Both the position numbers and the translations under genes were made by a program. Shown here piece after piece: positions 41,531 through 49,178 of a DNA stretch of 64,000 nucleotides. The stretch comes from Chelatococcus asaccharovorans (GTDB taxonomy: Bacteria; Pseudomonadota; Alphaproteobacteria; Rhizobiales; Beijerinckiaceae). Positions within the stretch are counted from its first letter, which is position 1. Every line of letters begins with the position of its first letter. A model generated the notes under the pieces. That model searched no databases. It was not told the DNA's origin and worked only from the letters and a program-made list of their open reading frames with translations. Where the stretch lies: positions 756,501 through 820,500 of the forward strand of contig NZ_QJJK01000001.1 in NCBI RefSeq assembly GCF_003201475.1, given 5' to 3'.

Positions 41531-42583
41531 ATGCCTGTGACCTCGCGCGGCGGACCTCTATCCCGGGTTGTCGTTGTGGAAGCGATAGGGCCCGACGCGC
41601 CCGATGCGCTCGGCCACGCCGCCGGACTGTGCGGGCGCATGGCGGCCGACCTCGGCGCAACGGTCATTCGCCTCGCACCCTCCGGAAAGTCAGAGACCGG
41701 GGTGTTCCTGCATCACGGCAAGCGGCTCATCGCGACGACTGCCGAGGATTTTCTCAGGCACGTCGCGATACACGGCGCCGGCGCCGATGCGCTCATCTGC
41801 GACAGCGGCACGCATGCCCACCTGTCGCTCGGCCCGCAGACGATCGCTGTCCTCATCGGCATGTCGCTGGATGAGCCGCTGCGGGGCAGCGAACTGACGG
41901 CGGAGGCGCGCTGCGGTCTGCTGGACCTTATCGGCGACCCTGACCGCGCGCCCCTGCGCCTTGCCGGGCACCAGCTCGCCTATTCCGCCGGGCTGTCGGC
42001 TTATCTCGGGCTGGTTGCGGCGCTCACCCAGCGCGACGCCGGGCGGCCTGCCGGCCCGGTCCATGTCGACCTGCTCGATGTCGGGGTCTGGCTGAACTGG
42101 AAAGCCCTGAGCACCGCTGCCCGAACCGGCCAATCGCCGATGCGCCCGGGCGCCAAGGCCGAATGGACGATCGTGCCTTGTCGCGATGGATATGTCGCGC
42201 TCGTCTATCGGATCCAGGAATGGACATCGCTCAAGGTGGCGACCGGCGACGCACGGCTCGCGGACCCGCGGTTCGAGACCGTCGCACGCCGAAGCCAGAA
42301 TCGCGCGGAGCTCAACGCAATCCTCGCGGATATCTTTGCCGGCAAGACGAGAGCCGAGATCCGTACGATGGCACTCAGCCATAAGCTGCCACTCGGCCCC
42401 GTGTGGACGCCGGAGGAATTGAAGCGCGATCCTCATATGATCGAACGCGGGTACTTCCAGCCGGTCACCGTCGACGGACAGGTTCTCGCCATGCCGAGCC
42501 TGCCCGTGCTCTGGAACGGCAGAGCCTTTCCACCCGGCGGATTTGCGCATGCGGCACAGGACAACAGGACTATTTCCGGATGA
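41531..42583 (+). CDS. Class III (CaiB/BaiF) CoA-transferase, subunit 1
   Basis: A 350-residue protein of the CaiB family, shorter than usual because the N-terminal region is reduced. The motif VHVDLLDVG holds the catalytic-type Asp at about 183, where the enzyme forms an aspartyl-CoA thioester. TRAEIRTMALSHKLPLGPVWTPEEL and HMIERGYFQPV are family C-terminal motifs. Its stop overlaps the start of a second CaiB gene (ATGA), so the two probably make a heteromer, as in benzylsuccinate or phthalate CoA-transferases. The start is uncertain: ATG 41531 after GCGAGG is chosen over GTG 41438. Confidence 0.85.
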   Translation: MPVTSRGGPLSRVVVVEAIGPDAPDALGHAAGLCGRMAADLGATVIRLAPSGKSETGVFLHHGKRLIATTAEDFLRHVAIHGAGADALICDSGTHAHLSLGPQTIAVLIGMSLDEPLRGSELTAEARCGLLDLIGDPDRAPLRLAGHQLAYSAGLSAYLGLVAALTQRDAGRPAGPVHVDLLDVGVWLNWKALSTAARTGQSPMRPGAKAEWTIVPCRDGYVALVYRIQEWTSLKVATGDARLADPRFETVARRSQNRAELNAILADIFAGKTRAEIRTMALSHKLPLGPVWTPEELKRDPHMIERGYFQPVTVDGQVLAMPSLPVLWNGRAFPPGGFAHAAQDNRTISG

Positions 42584-43764
42584 TACCGATGGACCAGTGC
42601 CGCGTCCTCGATCTTGGCATCATCACCGCCGGCGCGGCGACTTCGGCAGTTCTCGCCGACCTCGGCGCCGAGGTCATTAAGATCGAAAGTCCTTCCTACA
42701 AAGATCCATTCCGGATCTGGTCAGGCGAAACATTTCCCGGCGAGCACCCCGATCTGCCGCCGTTCTTCCGCATGACCAACCGCGGCAAGCTGAACGCCGG
42801 GATCGACTTAAAACATCCGAAAGGCCGTGACGTCTTTCTGCGCCTCGTCGCCCGTAGCGATGTCGTGGTCGAGAACTTCAGCCGCGGCGTCATGGAGCGT
42901 CTCGGGCTCGATTTCGCCACTCTGAAGCGCGCCAATCCGAATATCATTCTCGCATCCATTTCGAGCCAGGGCGAATACGGACCGGACGCCCGCTACGTCT
43001 CCTTCGGCTCGACGCTCGAAGCCATGGCAGGCCTTGCCGCTCTCACCGGATACGAGGGCGGCGCGCCCGTGGTCTCCGGCATCGCGCTCAACTACCCCGA
43101 CCAGGTGGTGGCGATGTTCGCAGCCGGCATGATCGCGACAGCCTGGCATGCGCGCGGCAATGGGGCCGGTGGCGTGCATCTAGACATGTCACAACGCGAG
43201 TTGACCAGTTTCTTATGCGGCGAAGCTTTTCTGGCCGCAGCCACACCGGCACGACGGGGAAATGCCCAGCCCGGCATTCCCGTGCAGGATTGCTACCGGG
43301 CGGATGACGGACAATGGGTGGCCGTCACCATACGCGCAGAGCAACTCGGCGCGCTGAAAGGACTGGCCGGCGATGACGCAGCGCCTGCCCTCGCGGCCTG
43401 GGTTGCCGGGCGGACGGCGCCGGAGGCGGCCGCCGACCTTAAGGCCCACGGGATAGATGCTGCGCAGGTGCTCGACGGTCGCGGTGTGCTCGCCCAGCGC
43501 GGCGTCGCCTGGACGCGGGCGCTCCAGCAAGGGAAGGATTCGGATATGGTGAAGGGCTTCCTGTTCACGGACGATGCGCGCCCGATGACGCCGAGCCGCC
43601 CGGCCGCGCATTGCGGCGCCGATACGCGTGAGGTCCTTCATCGCGTGGGCGGCTACAGCCAGGCGGACATCGATGCCCTGATTGCAAGCGCCGCGGTGGC
43701 GAGCTACGATCAGGATGCGCCGGCGACCGGCACGATCGGCGTCGAAGTGGTGGCCGCGCAATGA
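42580..43764 (+). CDS. Class III (CaiB/BaiF) CoA-transferase, subunit 2
   Basis: A 394-residue full-length CaiB protein. CRVLDLGIITAGAATSAVLADLGAEVIKIE at 6-35 is the family N-terminus; FFRMTNRGKLNAGIDLKHPKGRDVFLRLV follows near 62-90. The active-site helix reads HLDMSQRELTS, with Glu where other members use the catalytic Asp, as in the SQxE subgroup. It overlaps both neighbours by 4 bp (ATGA each time). It would activate a carboxylic acid by exchange with an acyl-CoA donor. Confidence 0.9.
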   Translation: MIPMDQCRVLDLGIITAGAATSAVLADLGAEVIKIESPSYKDPFRIWSGETFPGEHPDLPPFFRMTNRGKLNAGIDLKHPKGRDVFLRLVARSDVVVENFSRGVMERLGLDFATLKRANPNIILASISSQGEYGPDARYVSFGSTLEAMAGLAALTGYEGGAPVVSGIALNYPDQVVAMFAAGMIATAWHARGNGAGGVHLDMSQRELTSFLCGEAFLAAATPARRGNAQPGIPVQDCYRADDGQWVAVTIRAEQLGALKGLAGDDAAPALAAWVAGRTAPEAAADLKAHGIDAAQVLDGRGVLAQRGVAWTRALQQGKDSDMVKGFLFTDDARPMTPSRPAAHCGADTREVLHRVGGYSQADIDALIASAAVASYDQDAPATGTIGVEVVAAQ

Positions 43765-44684
43765 TCATCACGGGACGCGACTACGAGCACACCTTGGCCA
43801 TTCCGAGGACAGAGGATGCGCCAATCCGCTACCAGCCGGCAGAACTCGGGCCGGTCATCCAGACGATACTGAAAGGCGAGCCTTTCGACGCCGCTGAATT
43901 CACGCTCGCAGGCTATATCATTCTGCGCACCCGCGGCATGCTCGACGTCACGGCACTGCCCATTTTCCCGGCCCGCTCGTTTTTCCATTCCTGCCTGTGG
44001 GTTCGCCACGATTCGCCCCTTTGCAGCCTGGACGATTTGTCGGGCCGACGCATCGGCCTGCGCGACTACAGCTCGACGACCTCCGTGTGGTTCCGCGGCC
44101 ATCTCAAGGCCCACCATGGCATCGACTGGCGCGCCAATACCTGGGTTGTCGGCCCCAACCGCCGCTTCCCGCCGCCGCCCGAGGCGGATGTCGTCGCAGC
44201 CGACGGCGATCTCGAGGATCTCCTCGTCGGCGGCGATATCGATCTCTTCTTCTCCGTGCGCGTTCGCGACCAGAAGAAGCCGCTGCCCGAGCGTGCCCTG
44301 CGTCCTCTCCTGCCGGATCCCCAGGGCGCCGAGGCAGACTACTATCGGCAGACAGGCCGATTTCCACTTCTCCATGTCGTCATCCTCTCGCGCGCGGCCG
44401 CCGCAAAGGATCCCCAGGCCGCGGATGCCATCGTCGGTCTGTTCGAGCAGGCCAAGCGCAGCGCCCTGCAGCGCAAGCTCGGCAGCACCTTCCTGCCTTG
44501 GGGTGAGGCGCGTTGGAACAGCACCATGGCCCTGTTCGGCGGCGATCCCATGCCGTACGGACTGACGCCGGAGAACCGCGCTGCGATCGAAACGCTGATT
44601 GACTATCTGCATGACCAGAGGCTGATCAGCCATCGGCCAGACGTCGATGACCTGTTTCAGCCGGCGAATGCCATGGCGCGCTGA
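43761..44684 (+). CDS. 4,5-dihydroxyphthalate decarboxylase-like protein (binding-protein fold)
   Basis: A 307-residue cytoplasmic protein with the PBP-like fold of Pht5-type decarboxylases: FDAAEFTLAGYIILRTRGML (about 39-58), ALPIFPARSFFHSCLWVRHDSPL (about 64-86) and DLSGRRIGLRDYSSTTSVWFRGHL (about 92-115). No signal peptide is present, so it is not a periplasmic binder. Known members remove one carboxyl from 4,5-dihydroxyphthalate. Here it lies directly after two CoA-transferases, which the classical phthalate pathway does not use, so the substrate may be a different aromatic or unsaturated diacid. Confidence 0.83.
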   Translation: MIITGRDYEHTLAIPRTEDAPIRYQPAELGPVIQTILKGEPFDAAEFTLAGYIILRTRGMLDVTALPIFPARSFFHSCLWVRHDSPLCSLDDLSGRRIGLRDYSSTTSVWFRGHLKAHHGIDWRANTWVVGPNRRFPPPPEADVVAADGDLEDLLVGGDIDLFFSVRVRDQKKPLPERALRPLLPDPQGAEADYYRQTGRFPLLHVVILSRAAAAKDPQAADAIVGLFEQAKRSALQRKLGSTFLPWGEARWNSTMALFGGDPMPYGLTPENRAAIETLIDYLHDQRLISHRPDVDDLFQPANAMAR

Positions 44685-44722
44685 GGATTTTTCTTAAGAA
44701 CACTATGCGGCGGGAGAAAGCA

Positions 44723-45607
44723 ATGAACGTGAGACCGCAACCGGTGCCCGGCCCAAAGCGGCCTGTTTCGCCGCCACGAAAGCCGCTTCCGAAAGGCGCG
44801 TGGGACTGCCACGCCCATGTCTTTGGCCCGTTTGACCGCTTCCCCGTGAGCGACGAGCGCCGGTATGAACCGCCACTTGCGCCGGTCGAAGACTATCTGG
44901 CCATGCTCGATACCGTTGGTTTCGCCAATGGCGTCATCGTGCATGCATCGGCCAAGGGTTTCGACATGAGCAATGTCGCCGATGCGCTGGCGCGCCGGCC
45001 CGACACGCTCGTCGGCGTGGCGGTGGTTGCGCCGGATGCGGATGACGCAGAGTTCAGCCGCCTTCACGACCAGGGATTCCGCGCCATTCGCTTCACGGAG
45101 AATGGCGGGCACAGCGGGCGCTCATTCGGCACCCTCTATTTCGATGATCTCGCGCGTCTGGCGCCCCGCCTGAAGGAGATGGGATGGCATGCCCAGATCT
45201 GGGGGCGCTGCGATTTCATCATGAACGAGCGGCAAGCGCTCGACAGCTACAATCTGCCCCTCGTCTTCGACCATCTCGGCTATGTCGAGGCGGCCAAAGG
45301 CGTGGACGACCGCGTCTTCCAGACCTTTCTCGCGTGGGTTTCGACCGGCGACTACTGGGTGAAGACGACGCCGGTGCGCATATCCAAGACGGCACCGGAC
45401 TATCCCGAAGCGCGACCTTTCTTCGAAGCGCTGTTGCGCCAGGTGCCCGACCGCCTGCTCTTCGGCAGCGATTGGCCCTATCTCAGCCTCGACGCAGCCC
45501 CGCCGGATGTCGGCCACATGGTCGACCTCCTCGACAGCTGGACCGGCGATGACAGTCTCCGCCAGAAGATGTTTGTCGATAATCCGAACGCATTCTACAG
45601 GCGCTAG
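44723..45607 (+). CDS. Amidohydrolase family, 2-pyrone-4,6-dicarboxylate hydrolase-like
   Basis: A 294-residue TIM-barrel hydrolase. The metal motif WDCHAHVFGPFDRFP (about 28-42), VFDHLGYVE (about 184-192) and the catalytic Asp in LLFGSDWPYLSL (about 249-260) match LigI-type lactonases. It would open a lactone or pyrone ring formed upstream in the pathway. GGGAGAAAG precedes ATG 44723. It ends the rightward operon; a strong bidirectional terminator follows 16 bp after the stop. Confidence 0.87.
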   Translation: MNVRPQPVPGPKRPVSPPRKPLPKGAWDCHAHVFGPFDRFPVSDERRYEPPLAPVEDYLAMLDTVGFANGVIVHASAKGFDMSNVADALARRPDTLVGVAVVAPDADDAEFSRLHDQGFRAIRFTENGGHSGRSFGTLYFDDLARLAPRLKEMGWHAQIWGRCDFIMNERQALDSYNLPLVFDHLGYVEAAKGVDDRVFQTFLAWVSTGDYWVKTTPVRISKTAPDYPEARPFFEALLRQVPDRLLFGSDWPYLSLDAAPPDVGHMVDLLDSWTGDDSLRQKMFVDNPNAFYRR

Positions 45608-45622
45608 GCCCGTCTGAAGAAA

Positions 45623-45653
45623 AAAAGGCCGGCCATCGATCGGCCGGCCTTTT
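45623..45653. terminator. Bidirectional rho-independent terminator
   Basis: AAAAGGCCGGCC (45623-45634) pairs perfectly with GGCCGGCCTTTT (45642-45653) around ATCGATC. It has a T run on either strand, serving both the rightward CoA-transferase operon and the convergent thiolase/DUF35 operon. Confidence 0.93.
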
Positions 45654-45663
45654 GCTACTTGGA

Positions 45664-46053
45664 TCAGACCAGCTTCATCTTCGGTATCGTCACGCCGTCA
45701 TGCTCTGCATAGACCACCTGCACGCGGCGTCCGATCCAGTCACCTTCCGGCTCCGGTCCGACCAGATTGGATACGACGATCGGCCCTTCGTCGAGACGAA
45801 CCGCAATCGTGTTGTAGGGCGGCGGAAAATCGTCGAAGTATTTGCGATGGAAGATGGCCCAGGACAGGATCTCCCCGGTCCCCTTGATCGGGCGCCATTC
45901 GTAGTTCATCGAGAGGCTGTCAGGGCAAATCGGCGACGGGGGATAGCGAAAACGCGCGCTCTCCGGGCAATACTGCAGAGCCCATTCCTTGCGTGCGATG
46001 CTGTCCCACATCGGCTTGTCGTAATGACCGAGGACGCGGCTTGAATGTCCCAT
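45664..46053 (-). CDS. DUF35 OB-fold protein with degenerate zinc ribbon
   Basis: A 129-residue partner protein for the thiolase-like gene just upstream. The N-terminal rubredoxin-like ribbon reads YCPESARFRYPPSPICPDS: each of the two CxxC pairs has kept one Cys only, so zinc is probably not bound. The OB-fold follows from about 55 (GEILSWAIFHRKYFDDFPPPY to PKMKLV). In known systems DUF35 proteins bind the CoA substrate and complete a thiolase or Ltp2-type aldolase. GGAGGATCGCC precedes ATG 46051-46053. Confidence 0.82.
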   Translation of the reverse strand: MGHSSRVLGHYDKPMWDSIARKEWALQYCPESARFRYPPSPICPDSLSMNYEWRPIKGTGEILSWAIFHRKYFDDFPPPYNTIAVRLDEGPIVVSNLVGPEPEGDWIGRRVQVVYAEHDGVTIPKMKLV

Positions 46054-46064
46054 GGCGATCCTCC

Positions 46065-47240
46065 TCAATGACCATAGATGATCGACAACGCCTTGCCGGC
46101 AACGTCGGATGAATAGTGGACATAGCGACAGTCCGGCACCTGCCGGTCGCCGCACTCGCCGCGGATCTGACGCACGGCTTCCACCTGATGGTTCCAGCCC
46201 TGCATGTAGCTCTCGGAGAGATGCCCGCCCGATGTATTCACCGGCAGACCGCGTTCCAGCGAGATGCCGGTCTCGCGGAGGAACTTCGCCGCCTCTCCAT
46301 AACCGCAATATCCGTAGCCTTCCAGGGCAAGCGGGATATGCACGGAGAAGCTGTCGTAGATCTGCAGGCAGGACATATCCTTCGGCCCGACGCCGGCCAT
46401 ATTGAAGACCTGCTCTGCTACCTTCGCCTGAGCCGGGCGGTAGAAATTGGTGAGGCGCGGGGCGAGGCTCGTCGCCTCGCGGCTGAGATCATGGCGCCCG
46501 ATGCCGTGGATGACGGCCGGCTTGCGCTTGCCCCGCCGGGCGCGCTCGGCGCTCATCATGATGAAGGCGACGCCCCCATCGTTGATCAGACAGTAATCGA
46601 GCAGATGAAGCGGCTCGGTGACGTAGTTTGTGGCGAGATAGTCCTCGATCGTCACGCGCTTCTGCATGATCGCATGGGGATTGAGGCTTGCGTGCAGGCG
46701 CTGCGCCACGGCGACTTGCCCCATGTCGGCCTCGGTGAAGCCGGTGTCATGCATGAAGCGGCGCAGCATGATCGCATAGAGCGCGCCTTGGGAAGTGAAC
46801 CCCCACGGCGCATGGTAGATGTAGGACAGGAAGGCGTTGCCACCGGCGGCGTTGCTGCCGCCATAATTCACGGCGGCCGAGCGTTGATCGTTGCCATAGA
46901 CGAGGGCCACCACTTCGCACATCCCCGCGTGGATCGCCATGGCGGCGGCCTGGATGCCCATCATGGCGTCCGCCTGGGCGCCCCAGCTTGGATCGATGCC
47001 AAGCACCTCGCACATGCGTTCATGCGCCGTCGGCGGGCCGGAGACCAGGCCGTCGATCTCGGACTTGTCGATGCCGGCGTCCTCGAGCGCCCGCTTCAGG
47101 GCGATCGCGCCATAGCCGAAGGAGTCGTGCGGCTTCGCCCCGCCGCGAACGGCGGCATAATCGGCGATCCAGTCGCTGTGGCCGACGCCGGCGATTGCCG
47201 CGACCCCTGACAGCGCCTTGCTCAGTTGACTTTTGCTCAT
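46065..47240 (-). CDS. Thiolase-like protein lacking the nucleophile Cys (Ltp2/SCP2 type) a
   Basis: A 391-residue protein with a thiolase fold. The segment that normally carries the N-terminal nucleophile Cys reads SWGAQADAMMGIQAAAMAIHAG (about residues 83-104) with no Cys, and the C-terminal GHPxGxSG motif is changed to NTSGGHLSESYMQGWNH. The IYDSFSVHIPLALEGYGYC stretch (about 288-306) is typical of lipid-transfer-type thiolases. Such proteins with a DUF35 partner act as retro-aldolases in steroid side-chain loss instead of thiolases. The DUF35 gene follows 11 bp after the stop. Confidence 0.87.
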   Translation of the reverse strand: MSKSQLSKALSGVAAIAGVGHSDWIADYAAVRGGAKPHDSFGYGAIALKRALEDAGIDKSEIDGLVSGPPTAHERMCEVLGIDPSWGAQADAMMGIQAAAMAIHAGMCEVVALVYGNDQRSAAVNYGGSNAAGGNAFLSYIYHAPWGFTSQGALYAIMLRRFMHDTGFTEADMGQVAVAQRLHASLNPHAIMQKRVTIEDYLATNYVTEPLHLLDYCLINDGGVAFIMMSAERARRGKRKPAVIHGIGRHDLSREATSLAPRLTNFYRPAQAKVAEQVFNMAGVGPKDMSCLQIYDSFSVHIPLALEGYGYCGYGEAAKFLRETGISLERGLPVNTSGGHLSESYMQGWNHQVEAVRQIRGECGDRQVPDCRYVHYSSDVAGKALSIIYGH

Positions 47241-47375
47241 GCCATTGTCTCAAGCCATCGGGCGCTTTGCGGGCGCCATCCAGTGAGCCGGGACTGTGGG
47301 TGCAGGCCCGGACGATCGACCGGCTGCGACGCCGACTGTGGTGTTGCGATCACCCCGCCGGCGAAGAGCCCAGCG

Positions 47376-48056
47376 TCATGCAGCCACGCCGGCGCGGTGG
47401 AGCTTGGCGTCCGTGCGCGCCTGCACGGCGTCGAAATCCACCCCGTCGAGGAGTTCGCGCACCTCGAAACCACGCGGCGTCACATCGAGAACCGCAAGAT
47501 TCGTATAAACGCGCTTGACGACCCCGGCCGCGGTCAAGGGATAGGAGCAGGCGCTTACGAGCTTGCTCGCGCCCTGTTTGGTGGTGTGGTCCATCGCGAC
47601 CCAGATGCGCCGCGCTCCGACGGCCAGATCCATCGCCCCGCCCACCGCGGGCGCCGTGTCGGCGGCCGAGGTCGACCAGTTGGCGAGATCACCATTGTCG
47701 GCCACCTCGAGCGCGCCCAGCACGCAGAGGTCGATATGCCCGCCGCGGATCATCGTGAAGCTGAGCGTGTGATCGAACAGGCTTGCGCCCGGCAACAGGG
47801 TGACGTTCTGCTTGCCCGCATTCACGAGCCACGGATCCGGCGTCTCGTCATCCGGCGCGGGCCCCATGCCGAGGATCCCATTTTCCGACTGGAACAGCAC
47901 CTCACGGCCGGCTGGCACGAGATCGCTGATCAGGGTCGGGATGCCGATGCCGAGGTTGACATGCCAGCCCTCCGGGATGTCGCGCGCGACCAGCCTGGCA
48001 ATTGCCTTGCGCGCTTCCAAGCCCGGCCCGACCATGCGTTCGGCTGCTGCTCTCAT
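47376..48056 (-). CDS. 3-oxoacid CoA-transferase-type subunit B
   Basis: A 226-residue class I CoA-transferase beta subunit. The catalytic Glu lies in FQSENGILGMGP (about 54-65), after the GIGIPTLISDLVP motif (about 35-47). It moves CoA between succinyl- or acetyl-CoA and a keto acid or other acid. Its alpha partner is just upstream with a 10 bp gap. With thiolase-like cleavage enzymes on both sides it may activate the substrate or recycle CoA from the cleavage product. A 135 bp gap without a gene follows before the second thiolase-like gene. Confidence 0.92.
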   Translation of the reverse strand: MRAAAERMVGPGLEARKAIARLVARDIPEGWHVNLGIGIPTLISDLVPAGREVLFQSENGILGMGPAPDDETPDPWLVNAGKQNVTLLPGASLFDHTLSFTMIRGGHIDLCVLGALEVADNGDLANWSTSAADTAPAVGGAMDLAVGARRIWVAMDHTTKQGASKLVSACSYPLTAAGVVKRVYTNLAVLDVTPRGFEVRELLDGVDFDAVQARTDAKLHRAGVAA

Positions 48057-48066
48057 GGCGCACTCC

Positions 48067-48753
48067 TCAATAGCTGATCGCCGGATACGGCGGCTCGTAG
48101 GGAATTTCGACGACGCGATCGACGAAAATGGAAGGCGTCACGACATCCTCGGGATCGATGGCGCCGAGCTCGACCACGCGCTGCACCTGGGCAACCGTCA
48201 GCGCTGCCGCCGTCGCCATCACCGGGTTGAAGTTCTGGCCTGACCCGCGATAGGTGAGATTGCCCCAGCGATCACCCTCCCAGGCCTCGATGATGGCGAC
48301 GTCTCCCTTCAATGGTTTTTCGAAGACATAGGCCACCCCGTCGATCTCCCGCGTTTCCTTGCCCGCGGCGAGCAGAGTGCCCGCGCTGGTGCGGGTGTAG
48401 AATCCGCCTATTCCGGCACCCGCCGCGCGAATGCGCTCGGCCAGCGTGCCTTGCGGCGTGATTTCGAGCTCGAGCTTGCCGGCTGCGTAGAGTTCGGTAA
48501 AGACGGCGGCCGTGCGCGGGTAGGAGCAGATGATCTTGGCGACGCGGCCAAGCTTCATCAATCGGGGCAAACCGCTCGTTCCGACCCCGGCATTGTTGCA
48601 GACGATGACGAGATCGCGCGCGCCCTGCTCGATCAGGCCGTCGATCAGCGCCATAGGATGGCCGATTTGCCCGAACCCGCCGACGAGAATGGTCGATCCG
48701 TCCCGGACGTCCGCGAGCGCTTCGGCAGCGCGCGCGACTTGCTTGTTGATCAT
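48067..48753 (-). CDS. 3-oxoacid CoA-transferase-type subunit A
   Basis: A 228-residue class I CoA-transferase alpha subunit with ILVGGFGQIGHPMALIDGL (about 22-40) and the CNNAGVGTSGLPRLM region (about 52-66), then GGFYTRTSAGTLLAAGKETREIDG (about 116-139). ATG 48751-48753 overlaps the DUF35 stop (ATGA) and has GGAGCGG upstream. The closest well-known relatives are 3-oxoadipate and acetoacetate CoA-transferases; the exact acid is unknown. Confidence 0.92.
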   Translation of the reverse strand: MINKQVARAAEALADVRDGSTILVGGFGQIGHPMALIDGLIEQGARDLVIVCNNAGVGTSGLPRLMKLGRVAKIICSYPRTAAVFTELYAAGKLELEITPQGTLAERIRAAGAGIGGFYTRTSAGTLLAAGKETREIDGVAYVFEKPLKGDVAIIEAWEGDRWGNLTYRGSGQNFNPVMATAAALTVAQVQRVVELGAIDPEDVVTPSIFVDRVVEIPYEPPYPAISY

Positions 48754-49175
48754 GGCCGCTCCTCCGCAGGGTCCACGACGCCGGCTGCCGCCTTCGGGGC
48801 GAACATGGGCAGCGCGGCGCCCTCGGCCGTCGTGACGAAGCGCAGCGTCACGGCATCGCCGATCGACAGCCCGTCCGGATCGCAATCGACGATATTGGTC
48901 ATCATGGTCGGCCCCTCGGCCAAGGTCACATAGGCCATGACGTAAGGTGGCTTGGCCCGGCGCATGACGCTGTAGGAATAGATGACGCCCTCGCCGGAGG
49001 CCTCTTCCCACACGGTGTCGGCACTCGCGCAGAAGGGGCAATGGCTGCGCGGATACCAATGGGCCTTGCCGCACGCGGTGCAGCGCTTCACCAGGAAACG
49101 CCCCTCGCCGGCCGCATGCCAGAACGCCTCCGTTTCCGCAGAGGGTTGGGGTTCGATGAAGACGCGCTCGTTCAT
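48750..49175 (-). CDS. DUF35 zinc-ribbon/OB-fold protein, intact
   Basis: A 141-residue partner of the thiolase-like gene upstream. The ribbon RCTACGKAHWYPRSHCPFC (about 31-49) has both CxxC pairs, so it should bind zinc, in contrast to the paralog at 45664-46053. The OB-fold follows (GEGVIYSYSVMRRAKPPYV, about 61-79). The gene begins three bases after the thiolase-like stop and overlaps the CoA-transferase A start, so all are coupled. Confidence 0.9.
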   Translation of the reverse strand: MNERVFIEPQPSAETEAFWHAAGEGRFLVKRCTACGKAHWYPRSHCPFCASADTVWEEASGEGVIYSYSVMRRAKPPYVMAYVTLAEGPTMMTNIVDCDPDGLSIGDAVTLRFVTTAEGAALPMFAPKAAAGVVDPAEERP

Positions 49176-49178
49176 CGT

